From positions 1 to 64,000 of the forward strand of contig NZ_JADJNN010000040.1 in NCBI RefSeq assembly GCF_016714285.1: DNA of 64,000 nt, written 5' to 3'. The notes under the pieces were generated by a model that worked only from the letters and a program-made list of their open reading frames with translations, had not been told where the DNA came from and made no database searches. Positions 49,251 to 57,272 of the stretch are shown here, piece by piece; the first letter of the stretch is position 1, and each line of letters starts with the position of its first letter. The position numbers and the translations under genes were made by a program. Origin of the DNA: Nannocystis sp. (GTDB taxonomy: Bacteria; Myxococcota_A; Polyangia; Nannocystales; Nannocystaceae).

Positions 49251-49352
49251 GAACGACCCCGGATCTAACAGATACGGGCGCGTCTGCGGTCTGGAAAGAT
49301 GCCGGAGACGATGCTGAAGGCGATGCCAGGGACGAATGAAGCGACTAAGGAG

Positions 49353-49427
49353 GGCGAATAATGGGGGTTGAACCCATGACCTCTCGGACCACAACCGAGC
49401 GCTCTGACCAACTGAGCTATATTCGCC
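49353..49427 (-). tRNA. tRNA-His (anticodon GTG)
   Basis: Complete cloverleaf on the minus strand: G-1 followed by acceptor GCGAATA pairing with TATTCGC and discriminator C73 (the G-1:C73 pair specific to tRNA-His); D arm GCTC-AGTTGGTCA-GAGC; anticodon stem CTCGG with loop TTGTGGT and CCGAG; T arm ATGGG-TTCAACC-CCCAT. No encoded CCA. It is 8.6 kb from the integrase, and neither flank shows a duplicated 3' end. Confidence 0.95.
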
Positions 49428-49557
49428 GTACGGGACTCTGCGGTTGGAAGGCAGCCCCCACCGGCCGGGCGAGCCCGGGAACGAAGGGGACGGCTGGATA
49501 ACACAGGCGGGGCTCGCTTGAAAAGCCCGAAGGATGCGGCCCGGATGCGGCGGGTTC

Positions 49558-50342
49558 TCACGCGGCGCTGGTGGGTTCGCCGGGGTCGCTGGGCTCGCTG
49601 GGTTCGCTGGGTTCGCCGGGTTCGCTGACCGGGCTGGTTTGGCTGGGTTCGCTGGCTGGGGCGAGCGGGCTGGTGGGGCTGGTGGGGCTGGGGCGGGGGG
49701 CGGTCTGGCCGGCGCCGGGGTGGTCCTTCAGGACGCGGAGCCACAGCGGGAACAGCTGGTGGACGGACTCGGCGAGCGGGCGGGGGACGACGCAGTGGGC
49801 CAGGCCGTGGTGCGACATGAAGGCGATGAGGCCGGCCTGACCTTCGGTGAGGGCGGTGTGGGCTTGCGGCTCGAGGGTGAGGCGGGACAGCTGGCCGGTG
49901 GCGGTGCTGAAGTGGAAGGGCGTGGCGTGCTCGCCGGGGATGCCGTGGGCCGGGTCGAGTCGGTGGGCCTCGACGGCGCGGCGGATCGCGTCGTAGGCCT
50001 CGCCCTTGTTGACCTCGCCGTTGCTGTTGGCCCGCTGCAGCGCGGCGACGTCGAGCAGGGGCGGGCCTTGTTCGGGGCCTGGTGTTGGGCCCGGTGTTGG
50101 GCCTGATTCGGGGCCCGGCTTTGGGCCTGATTCGGGGCCCGGTGCTGGGCCTGATTCGGGGCCCGGTTTGGGCTGGCCTTTGGGTCATGTCCCTTGGGAC
50201 CGGTGGGGCGCGGGGCCTGGTTGTCGCGGGGGTTGTCGCGGGGGTTGTCGCGGGGCCGGGGCTTGGCCTGGCGCTCCGCCGCGGCGACGTCGGCGGCGCT
50301 GACCAGACCGGCGGCGGCGAGCTTGGCCTTGAGGTCGAGCAT
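49558..50342 (-). CDS. DUF2058-like protein with repeat linker (frameshift)
   Basis: MLDLKAKLAAAGLVSAADVA matches the N-terminal 'L..QLLKAGLV....A' helix of DUF2058/YaiL-type nucleic-acid-associated proteins. The linker contains PRDN and NQAQ(H/S)RAP tandem repeats (near 50,070-50,250). After an indel near 50,030 the C-terminal domain (NSNGEVNKGEAYDAIRRAVE..., HHGLAHCVVPRPLAESVHQLF) resembles the DUF2058 end, which carries a VP..LAE motif. The extreme C-terminus is a Ser-Glu-Pro repeat. Role unknown, possibly RNA- or DNA-binding. Confidence 0.55.
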
Positions 50343-50357
50343 GGAGCGCGAGCTATA

Positions 50358-50741
50358 TCAGAACTCGCTGGGCCGCGGCCACGCGGGGTCGCGGTCGTTG
50401 TTGGCGTCGATCAGGGAGCGCAGCGAGGCCTCGTCGATGGCGGTCAGGTCGGTGAAGCGCAGGCCGAGGCCGGGGGCCCGGCCCTCGCGCTGGGTGCCGA
50501 CGCGGACCACCTCGGCGTCGAGGACGAGCGGGTTGCGCTGGGCGCCGCGATGCAGCACGACGCGGACGGTGGCGCCGATCGGCAGCGGCCTGGCGCTGCG
50601 CACGAAGGCGCCGTGGCTCGAGAGGTCGAGGGTCTGCACCGACACTGCTGCGCCGGTCGGGAGGCGCAGCTCGGAGTCGATGTGCACCTGCGCCCGCGGG
50701 CGGGTGCGGCGTTCGTGTCCGATGTAGTGCTCGCTGCTCAT
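50358..50741 (-). CDS. PilZ-domain protein
   Basis: 127 aa from the ATG at 50,741 (an ATG at 50,768 is an alternative). EHYIGHERRTRPRAQVHIDS contains the RR...R part of the c-di-GMP-binding RxxxR motif, and LDLSSHGAFVRS matches the D/NxSxxG motif; the rest is a PilZ beta barrel (TVRVVLHRGA, LGLRFTDL). In myxobacteria such single-domain PilZ proteins influence motility and envelope. Divergent from mpl. Confidence 0.8.
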   Translation of the reverse strand: MSSEHYIGHERRTRPRAQVHIDSELRLPTGAAVSVQTLDLSSHGAFVRSARPLPIGATVRVVLHRGAQRNPLVLDAEVVRVGTQREGRAPGLGLRFTDLTAIDEASLRSLIDANNDRDPAWPRPSEF

Positions 50742-50957
50742 AACGGGGGTCGCCGTGGCGAAGTACATGCCGACGATAACACGCGAGTGTTGTCGCGGGA
50801 ACGTCGTTTGTCTGCGTCCTTCAGGCAACATCGGCGGCCGCGGCCGCGAGCTTTGTCTGTGACCCTTGCGGGTATCGCCGGGCCCACGCGGCGGGACGAG
50901 TGTCCGGGGGTCCTACGCTTGACCGGTCGGCGACAACGGGTCCATCCTCTCGCCGCT

Positions 50958-52814
50958 TTGAAGGTCCACCTGATCGGCATCGGCGGCACTGGGATGGGCG
51001 CGCTCGCGGGCCTGCTCAAGCAGGCGGGGCACGAGGTCCGCGGCTCGGATGGGCCGCTCTATCCGCCGATGTCGACGCAGCTGGCCGAGGCGGGCGTGGC
51101 GGTGATGACGGGCTTCGCGGCGGAGAACCTGGGCTGGGGTCCGGACTGCGTGGTGGTCGGCAACGTCTGTGGCCGCGAGCACGTGGAGGTGCTGGCGGCG
51201 CAGGCGCGTGGGCTGGCGCTCGAGAGCTTCCCGTCGCTGCTGGCGAAGTTGTTGCTGCCGGGTCGGCGCTCGCTGGTGGTCGCGGGGACGCACGGCAAGA
51301 CGACGACCTCGGCGCTGCTGACCTGGTTGCTGGTGGCGGCCGGTCAGCGGCCGTCGGCGCTGATCGGCGGGGTCTCGCAGAACCTCGGACGCGGGGCGCT
51401 GTACGGGGCCGGCGAGGCGATCGTGCTCGAGGGCGACGAGTACGACACGGCCTTCTTCGACAAGGGCTCCAAGTTCTTCCACTACGCGCCGCAGCGGGCG
51501 ATCGTCACCAGCGTCGAGTACGACCACGCGGACATCTTCGCCGACCTCGAGGCGGTCAAGGCGGCGTTCGTGCGCTTCGTGCAGCTGATCCCCGCGGACG
51601 GCGACCTGATCGTCTGCGCCGACGATGCCGGGGCGGTCGAGGTCGCGAAGGCGGCGCGCTGCGCCGTCACGACCTACCGCGTGCTGGCGGAGGGCGACGA
51701 CCCGGCCAGCGCCGACTACACGGCGCGGCCGTCGATCAAGCGCGGCGGCGGGCAGACGCTGTTCGAGCTGTTCGAGCGCGGTCAGAGTCAGGGCGAGTGG
51801 GCGACCTCGATGGTCGGCGGCTACAACATCGCCAACATCCTCGCGGCGGTGGCGCTGGCGCGCAAAGAGGGCGCGTCGCTGGCGGCGCTGCGCGACGGGG
51901 TGCGGCGGTTTCGCGGGGTGCGGCGGCGGCAGGAGCTGCTCGGCATCGCCGCGGGGATCCGCGTGGTCACGGACTTCGCCCACCACCCGACGGCGGTGAA
52001 GGTGACGGTCACGGCGGTGCGGCGGCACTTCCCGAACAACAAGCTGCACGTGCTGTTCGAGCCGCGCAGCGCGTCGTCCCGGCGGGCGGTGTTCTTCGAC
52101 GGCTACGCGGAGGCGTTCGCGGCGGCGTCGCGGGTGTATGTGGGGCCGCTGTTTCATCCGGAGAAGATCCCGGCGGAGCTGCGCCTCGATCCGACGGCGC
52201 TGGCGCGGGCGATCGCGGCGCACGGGGTCGAGGCCTCGGCCTACGCGAGCACCGACGATCTGGGGATCGCGGTGCTGAACCAGGTCGCGCCGGGGGACAC
52301 GATCTTGCTGCTGTCGAGCGGGGCCTTCGGCGACCTCGGCAGCAAGCTGCTGCAGGGCCTCGGCGACGCGTTCATGTTCGCGACGGCGGAGGACATGCCG
52401 GCGGTGCAGGCCCTGTGCGCGGGCTACGGGCTGGCGCCGACGGAGTTCGACGAGAGCACGGAGACGCTGATCCTGCGCGAGCCGGAGGGCGACGTGGTCG
52501 GCTGCTGCAGCCTGAAGGTCGCGGGCTCGCAGGGGCTGCTGTTCAACCTGGCGGTGGCGCAGAGCCGGCGCGGCGAGGGGCTCGGGTGGATCCTCGCGGA
52601 CGGGACGATCCGCCGCGCGCGCAACCTCGGGCTGCGGGCGATCTATTTGGCCACGAGTGACGCGGCCGACTTCTTCGCCAACCGGGTCGGCTTCGTGCCG
52701 TCGGGGACGGATGAGGTCGACCCGTCGCTGCGCGAGAGCCCGCACTTTGCGCCGATCCAGCGGGGCGGCGTGTGTATGTCCTTCGATCCGACCTGGAAGC
52801 CGCGGCCGGCCTGA
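50958..52814 (+). CDS. mpl: UDP-N-acetylmuramate:tripeptide ligase (Mpl) fused to a GNAT domain
   Basis: TTG start (LKVHLIGIGGTGMGALAGLL, the Rossmann loop of Mur ligases). Mpl-type hallmarks: GTHGKTTTSALLTWLL (ATP loop), EGDEYDTAFFDKGSKFFHY, and VTDFAHHPTAVKVT. Mpl recycles cell-wall tripeptide onto UDP-MurNAc. The usual ~450-aa protein ends near residue 470; here another ~145 residues (MFATAEDMPAVQALCAGYGL..., GLLFNLAVAQSRRGEGLG, LYLATSDAADFFANRVGFV-like) form a complete GNAT acetyltransferase with the R-R-x-G-x-G acetyl-CoA loop. The fusion is unusual. Confidence 0.9.
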   Translation: MKVHLIGIGGTGMGALAGLLKQAGHEVRGSDGPLYPPMSTQLAEAGVAVMTGFAAENLGWGPDCVVVGNVCGREHVEVLAAQARGLALESFPSLLAKLLLPGRRSLVVAGTHGKTTTSALLTWLLVAAGQRPSALIGGVSQNLGRGALYGAGEAIVLEGDEYDTAFFDKGSKFFHYAPQRAIVTSVEYDHADIFADLEAVKAAFVRFVQLIPADGDLIVCADDAGAVEVAKAARCAVTTYRVLAEGDDPASADYTARPSIKRGGGQTLFELFERGQSQGEWATSMVGGYNIANILAAVALARKEGASLAALRDGVRRFRGVRRRQELLGIAAGIRVVTDFAHHPTAVKVTVTAVRRHFPNNKLHVLFEPRSASSRRAVFFDGYAEAFAAASRVYVGPLFHPEKIPAELRLDPTALARAIAAHGVEASAYASTDDLGIAVLNQVAPGDTILLLSSGAFGDLGSKLLQGLGDAFMFATAEDMPAVQALCAGYGLAPTEFDESTETLILREPEGDVVGCCSLKVAGSQGLLFNLAVAQSRRGEGLGWILADGTIRRARNLGLRAIYLATSDAADFFANRVGFVPSGTDEVDPSLRESPHFAPIQRGGVCMSFDPTWKPRPA

Positions 52815-52891
52815 TGATCTTCTTCGCGGACGCGGCGCTGGCCCTCGCGGCGGGGCTCGTGGGGCACGCGGCCCGGAGCACGCGGGCCTGA
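52814..52891 (+). CDS. 25-codon ORF duplicating the nuoJ start
   Basis: ATG overlaps the mpl stop (TGATG) and the ORF ends exactly at the nuoJ ATG (TGATG again). MIFFADAALALAAGLVGHAA mirrors nuoJ VIFFAYAVVALAAGLVVIAA, and the DNA is a clear imperfect tandem duplication of about 78 bp. It could be translated as a leader that couples mpl to nuoJ, or be an inert duplication. Confidence 0.45.
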   Translation: MIFFADAALALAAGLVGHAARSTRA

Positions 52892-53370
52892 TGGCGGCGG
52901 TGATCTTCTTCGCGTACGCGGTGGTCGCCCTCGCGGCGGGGCTGGTGGTGATCGCGGCCGGGAGCACGCGGGTGGCCACGCGGGCGCTGTTCGTGTGCAT
53001 GGTCGCGGCGACCTGTGCGTATGTCCAGATGCTGGCGCCGGCGGTCGCGGCGGTGCAGTTGGTGGTGCTCGCGGGGGCGGCGGTCGCCGCGTTGCGGCTG
53101 GCGGTGACGGACGAGGTGGTGGTGCGGCGGCGCCTGGTCTCGGGGCTCGCGTTGCTGCCGATCGCCGGGCTGGTGCTGATCTTGGTCGGGACCTGGGCCC
53201 GGCAGTATGTGTGGGCGGGGCGCGAGCTGGCGCCGGGCAGCCAGTTCGGCGGGGCGGCGGCGCTGGCCCGGGTGTGGAGCGAGGCGCACGCGCCGGCGCT
53301 GCTGGCCGCCCTGCTGGCGCTGCTGGTCGCGGCGATCGCCGGGAGTGCGGGCCGCGGGCATCGGTTATAA
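52891..53370 (+). CDS. nuoJ: NADH-quinone oxidoreductase subunit J, divergent
   Basis: 159 aa with five hydrophobic helices. AAVIFFAYAVVALAAGLVVI and MLAPAVAAVQLVVLAGAAVA correspond to the NuoJ start and the AAVQ.lVYAGA helix, but the conserved Tyr of YAGA is Leu here. NuoJ lies between the quinone module and the antiporter subunits of complex I. First of a tight operon J-K-L-M-N with overlapping or few-base junctions; no nuoA-I genes are in the window. Confidence 0.75.
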   Translation: MAAVIFFAYAVVALAAGLVVIAAGSTRVATRALFVCMVAATCAYVQMLAPAVAAVQLVVLAGAAVAALRLAVTDEVVVRRRLVSGLALLPIAGLVLILVGTWARQYVWAGRELAPGSQFGGAAALARVWSEAHAPALLAALLALLVAAIAGSAGRGHRL

Positions 53371-53382
53371 CCGGGCGCGCCG

Positions 53383-53637
53383 ATGCTCCCGATCACGCAC
53401 TTCCTTTACCTCGCGAGCGGGCTGTTCGTGCTCGGGCTCGTGGGGCTGACGCTGCGGCGGGCGCCGGGGCGGGTGCTGCTGGCGCTGGTGCTGCTGCTGG
53501 CGGCGCCGGGGCTGCTGTGGGCGAGCTTCGCCCGCGCGTGGGGCGACGGCAGCGGGCAGGTGCTGGCGGCGCTGCTGGTGACGCTCGCGGGGGTCTACGC
53601 GCTGCTCGGGGCGGCGCTGCTGCGGGGGCGCGGGTAG
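53383..53637 (+). CDS. nuoK: NADH-quinone oxidoreductase subunit K, divergent
   Basis: 84 aa, three helices, slightly short for NuoK (about 100). LFVLGLVGLTLRRAPGRVLL aligns with the start of NuoK. The two membrane glutamates essential for proton transfer (in GLELM.N of helix 2 and AAE.A.GL of helix 3) are replaced: the helix-2 region reads LLALVLLLAAP and helix 3 reads TLAGVYALLGAAL. Order and size support the identity; proton conduction through this subunit is doubtful. Confidence 0.7.
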   Translation: MLPITHFLYLASGLFVLGLVGLTLRRAPGRVLLALVLLLAAPGLLWASFARAWGDGSGQVLAALLVTLAGVYALLGAALLRGRG

Positions 53638-53640
53638 GCG

Positions 53641-55782
53641 ATGCAGGGGCAGGTCAGTCTGCTGGCGATCGCCGGCCTGCCGCTCGCGGCGGGGCTGATG
53701 ATCACGGCCATGGAGGCGAGCTGGCGGCGGTGGTTCGGCGACGAGCGGGCGCTGGTGCTGGCCGGGCGGATCGGGCTCGGCGCGACGCTGCTGGCGGCGA
53801 TGTTGCTGGCGCTCGCGATGTACGCGCTGGCGCTGGCCACCGACTCGGGCGCCGAGCTGGCGGCGACCCAGGCGGTCGCGTGGGCCGGCGCGGGCTGGAC
53901 GACCAAGCTGGCGCTGGACCTCGAGCTCGGCGGGCTGGCGCGGGTGGTGTGCGTGGTGGCGCTGGCGACCGGGCTGGCGCTGCAGATCGCGGCGCTCGGT
54001 GACCCGCGCGCGGGGATCCGCGGGCTCGGGCGCACGGCGCTGCTGCTCGGCGGGGTGCTGCTGCTGGCGCTCGCGTCGACGGTGTGGGGCGCGGCGCTCG
54101 GGTGGCAGATCGCGGTGCTGGCGACATGGCGCGGGGGACAGGTCGCGGAGGACAGGTCGGGAGGGACATGGCGCGGAGGACATGGCGCGGAGGACAGGGC
54201 GGAAGGGACAGGTGCGTCGGAGCAGGTGAGCGCGTGGCGCTGGAGCGACGGCGGGGTGTGGCTGGCGGTGCTGGCGATCGCGGTCGGGGCTGGCGACCTC
54301 GGGATCGAGCTGGTGACCCGCGCGGTGCTGCTCGGTGAGCACTCGACGTTTCTGCACGGCGGGCCGATCGCTGGGCTGGCGCCGGTGACGGTGGCGACGC
54401 TGGGGCTTTGCGTGGCGGTGCTCGGGCGTGTGGTTGTGCTGGCGCCGCTGCGCGAGGCGGCGGCTGGGCGGGCGGCGGTGCTCGGGCTGGGGGCGGGCGC
54501 GGGGGTGCTGCTGTTGTTGCGCCTGCACGTGGTGCTGGTGCTGGCGCCGGTGGTGATGGCGGCGCTGGTGGTGGTCGGCGGGGTGGCGGCGCTCGGGTAC
54601 GCGGTGGCCGGGCTGCGGGCGCGGCGGGCCGAGGAGGCGGTGCTCCGGGTGGTGCAGGCGCAGCTCGGGCTCTGCCTGGTGGCGCTGGGGATGGGCGGGT
54701 GGATGGCGGCGTGCGGGCTGCTGCTGGCGAGCGGGCTGGCGAGCGCGGCGGCGACGCTGGCGTGGTCGGCGGGCGGGCGCGCGGGTGGCTCGCTGCGCTG
54801 GCTGGCCGCGCTGGCGCTGGCGGGGCTGCTGCCGGGCGGGGTAGCCCTGTGGGCGGGCGAGCTCGGCGGGGTCGGGCTCACGTACATGAGCGCGTGGAGC
54901 CCGTGGCTCAACTGGGCGGCGGCGGGGCTGGTGGGGTGCAGCTTGCTGGCGATCGCCGGGTCGTTAGGACATGTCCTGCGGGACAGGTCGACGGCGACGG
55001 GCGGGCCGGAGCTGGCGCTCGGGGCGGGGCTGCTCGCGGCCCTGGCGGCGGTGCTCGGGGTGATCGATATGCCGGGCAGCGCCGCGGCGCTGCGGGTGTG
55101 GCTGGCCCCGGAGTTCACGCCGAGCTGGTTGTTGCGCGGCGAGTTCGCGCTCGGGCCGCTGCCGCCGTACCGGGTCGAGCAGGCGCGCTGGGGCGTGCTG
55201 GCGGCGGTCGGGCTGGCGGGCGCGGGGCTGCTGCTGGCGCCGCGGCTGCGCGCGCTGGCGCTGCGGATCGCTACGCCGGCGTGGTCGCCGGGGGCGTGGC
55301 TGGCTCGCCGCGCGCGGGCGCTGATCGCCGGGTTGCACGAGCTGGGCGAGCGGCGGGTGCTGGCGCTGCTGCTCGTGGCTGGCTCGCCGGGGGTGGCGCG
55401 GGCGCCGGGGCGCGGGGATCTGCAGGGGGCGCTGGTGCTGGCGCTGTTCGGGGCGCTGGGGGTGCTCGCGGTGGTGTTCGCCAATCCAGATGTGGTGCGG
55501 GTCGGGCCGACGCGGGTGTACCCGGTCGACCTCGGCGGGCTCGACCCGGCGCTGATCGGGAGCCGGCGCGGGCAGGGCAAGCCGGGGCGGGCTGAGCTGG
55601 CCCCAGGGACAGGTGCGGGTGGTGTGGGCGAGCTGGTCCCGGGGACAGGTGCGGGGGAGCTGGCCCCAGGGACAGGTGCGGGGGAGCTGGCCCCAGGGAC
55701 AGGTGCGGGGGAGCTGGCCCCAGGGACAGGTGCGGGGGAGCTGGCCCCAGGGACAGGTGTGCGGCGGGAGGTGGGGCGGTGA
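53641..55782 (+). CDS. nuoL: NADH-quinone oxidoreductase subunit L-like antiporter subunit, divergent
   Basis: 713 aa, many helices. Its place between nuoK and nuoM and its ~600-aa membrane core support NuoL. The usual LGWEGVGL helix reads ALGWQIAVLA, so the key Glu is Gln, and the HGWLPDAMEAPTPVSAL signature is not recognisable. A hydrophilic insertion after that helix (TWRGGQVAEDRSGGTWRGGH) and a C-terminal run of six GELAPGTGA repeats are coded by DNA rich in the dispersed GGACAGG motif. The stop overlaps the nuoM GTG. Confidence 0.65.
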   Translation: MQGQVSLLAIAGLPLAAGLMITAMEASWRRWFGDERALVLAGRIGLGATLLAAMLLALAMYALALATDSGAELAATQAVAWAGAGWTTKLALDLELGGLARVVCVVALATGLALQIAALGDPRAGIRGLGRTALLLGGVLLLALASTVWGAALGWQIAVLATWRGGQVAEDRSGGTWRGGHGAEDRAEGTGASEQVSAWRWSDGGVWLAVLAIAVGAGDLGIELVTRAVLLGEHSTFLHGGPIAGLAPVTVATLGLCVAVLGRVVVLAPLREAAAGRAAVLGLGAGAGVLLLLRLHVVLVLAPVVMAALVVVGGVAALGYAVAGLRARRAEEAVLRVVQAQLGLCLVALGMGGWMAACGLLLASGLASAAATLAWSAGGRAGGSLRWLAALALAGLLPGGVALWAGELGGVGLTYMSAWSPWLNWAAAGLVGCSLLAIAGSLGHVLRDRSTATGGPELALGAGLLAALAAVLGVIDMPGSAAALRVWLAPEFTPSWLLRGEFALGPLPPYRVEQARWGVLAAVGLAGAGLLLAPRLRALALRIATPAWSPGAWLARRARALIAGLHELGERRVLALLLVAGSPGVARAPGRGDLQGALVLALFGALGVLAVVFANPDVVRVGPTRVYPVDLGGLDPALIGSRRGQGKPGRAELAPGTGAGGVGELVPGTGAGELAPGTGAGELAPGTGAGELAPGTGAGELAPGTGVRREVGR
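54125..54226. repeat. GGGACA(T/G)G motif cluster inserted in nuoL
   Basis: Six copies of ggacaggt or ggacatgg within 100 bp (for example GGGGGACAGGTCGC and GGAGGGACATGGCGC), keeping the nuoL frame open and coding a Trp/Gly/Asp-rich hydrophilic loop. Same motif family as elsewhere in 48-64 kb. Confidence 0.7.
55596..55760 (+). repeat. 27-bp tandem repeats at the 3' end of nuoL
   Basis: Unit close to gagctggccccagggacagg plus tgcgggg, about six copies, the last four almost identical, each containing CAGGGACAGG. Codes GELAPGTGA in the nuoL frame. Confidence 0.85.
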
Positions 55783-57272
55783 GCGGGCTGGCGGATCTGC
55801 GGCTGTTGCTGGCGCTGCCGGTGTTGGGGGCGCTGCTCGTGGCGCTCGGGCCGGTGCGTTGGTGTCGGGCGATCGGCGGGGTCGCGGCCGGGATCGTGCT
55901 CATCGTCGGGCTGGCGGTGGTGAGCGTCGAGCCGGCCGGGCTCGCGCTGCGGGTGCCGTGGGTCGCCGCGCTCGGGCTGTCGTTCTCGCTGGGGCTCGGG
56001 GCGCTCGGGGTGCCCGGCGTGCTGGTCACCTGTCTCATCGGTCAGGTCGCCGCGCTCGCGCCGGGTGCTTCGCGCGGGTCGATCGCCGGCGGGCTGGCGC
56101 TGCAGGCGGTCGTGCTCGCGGCGCTGCTGGCCCGCGACCTCGGGCTGCTGGTCGCCTGCTACGGGCTGCTGGCGCCGCTGGTGGCCGGGCTGGTGGCGAG
56201 CGGGGCGGCGGCGTCGCGGGTCCGCGCGGCGCTGGTGGTCGGGTTCTACCTGTCCCTCGGGACAGCCCTGCTGGCGGTCGCGGTGGGGGCGCTGGCGGTC
56301 GCGCATCACGACGCGTCGGGCGGGCTGTGGAGCCTCGAGCTGGAGGCGCTCGGCGGGTTGCTGCTGCCGGCGCGGGCGGAGGCGGCGATCGCCGCGGCGC
56401 TCGGGCTGGCGGGGGCGCTCACGCTCGGGCTGTGGCCGCTGCACGGGTGGTTGATCGCGGGGGTGGCGGCGGCGCGTCCGGGCGTCGCGCTGCTGGTGGC
56501 CGGGCCGCTACGCTGGCTGGGGTTCGATCTACTGCTGCGCGTGTGGCTGGTCGTGACGCCGACCGCCGCGGCCGCGCAGGCGCCCGCGATCGCGTGGGTC
56601 GCGGTGCTGGGGGCGGTGTACGGGGCGCTGGTGGCTCGCGCCGAGCCCGAGCCGGCGCGCGCCGTCGGGCTGGCGGCGCTGGTGCCTGCGGGGCTGCTGG
56701 TGCTGGGGATCGTCGGGCAGCATCACGAGGGGGTGCTCGGGGCGCTGGCGCTGGGTCTGGCGCTGTGCCTCGGCGGCGCGGCCGGGCTGCTCGCGCACGC
56801 GGTGGGGCTGCGGAGGGTGGCGCCGATCGGGCTGCTGCCGGCGCCGGGGCTGGTCGGTCTGGTCGGGGCGGCGCTCGTGGTGATCGGCACGGCTCGCTTC
56901 GCCGGGTTGACGCTGGCGGGGCACGCGATGAGCCTCGCGCTGGTCGGGGTTGCGGCGCTGTTGCTGTCGTTGCGGGCGCTGTCCGGAAGGACAGGTACCG
57001 AGGGACATGTCGTCGGGGACAGGCCAGGGGTCGGCCCGGGGCTGGGGGTTGCGGCGCTGTTGCTGCCGCTGCTGGCGCTCGGGGTGGCGCCGGGTCCCGG
57101 GCTTCGGCGGATCGACGCGGCCGGACGGGCAGCGGTGGACGCGGCGATGCGGCGTCGCTGCGAGCGGGCGCTGGCGACGGTCGATGCGCCGATGCAGGTG
57201 ACGGGCGCGGCGAGCGAGGCGTGCGCGCAGCCGCTGCGGACGCTCGAGCAGCTGCAGGGAGGGGAACGGTGA
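55779..57272 (+). CDS. nuoM: NADH-quinone oxidoreductase subunit M-like antiporter subunit, divergent
   Basis: 497 aa from a GTG overlapping the nuoL TGA. Fourteen or so helices. The LLWPLHGWLIAGVAAARPGV-type segment (read as LGLWPLHGWL) matches the NuoM 'H.WLPDAH..AP' loop but lacks PD. The conserved helix-5 Glu (FFEL) is lost (VACYGLLAPL), and the helix-8 Lys of LLKMGGYG is Arg (GPLRWLGFDLLLRV). A soluble C-terminal tail carries three Cys. The stop overlaps the nuoN GTG. Confidence 0.7.
   Translation: MSGLADLRLLLALPVLGALLVALGPVRWCRAIGGVAAGIVLIVGLAVVSVEPAGLALRVPWVAALGLSFSLGLGALGVPGVLVTCLIGQVAALAPGASRGSIAGGLALQAVVLAALLARDLGLLVACYGLLAPLVAGLVASGAAASRVRAALVVGFYLSLGTALLAVAVGALAVAHHDASGGLWSLELEALGGLLLPARAEAAIAAALGLAGALTLGLWPLHGWLIAGVAAARPGVALLVAGPLRWLGFDLLLRVWLVVTPTAAAAQAPAIAWVAVLGAVYGALVARAEPEPARAVGLAALVPAGLLVLGIVGQHHEGVLGALALGLALCLGGAAGLLAHAVGLRRVAPIGLLPAPGLVGLVGAALVVIGTARFAGLTLAGHAMSLALVGVAALLLSLRALSGRTGTEGHVVGDRPGVGPGLGVAALLLPLLALGVAPGPGLRRIDAAGRAAVDAAMRRRCERALATVDAPMQVTGAASEACAQPLRTLEQLQGGER

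Noticed and set aside
49353..49427. tRNA-His as the integration site of the element
   Set aside because: It lies 8.6 kb beyond the integrase with intact host genes between, and no duplicated tRNA end was seen.
53365..56444. Long minus-strand open frames opposite nuoL and nuoM
   Set aside because: Arg/Pro/Ser-rich antisense reading typical of high-GC genes; the plus strand shows clear membrane proteins in operon order.
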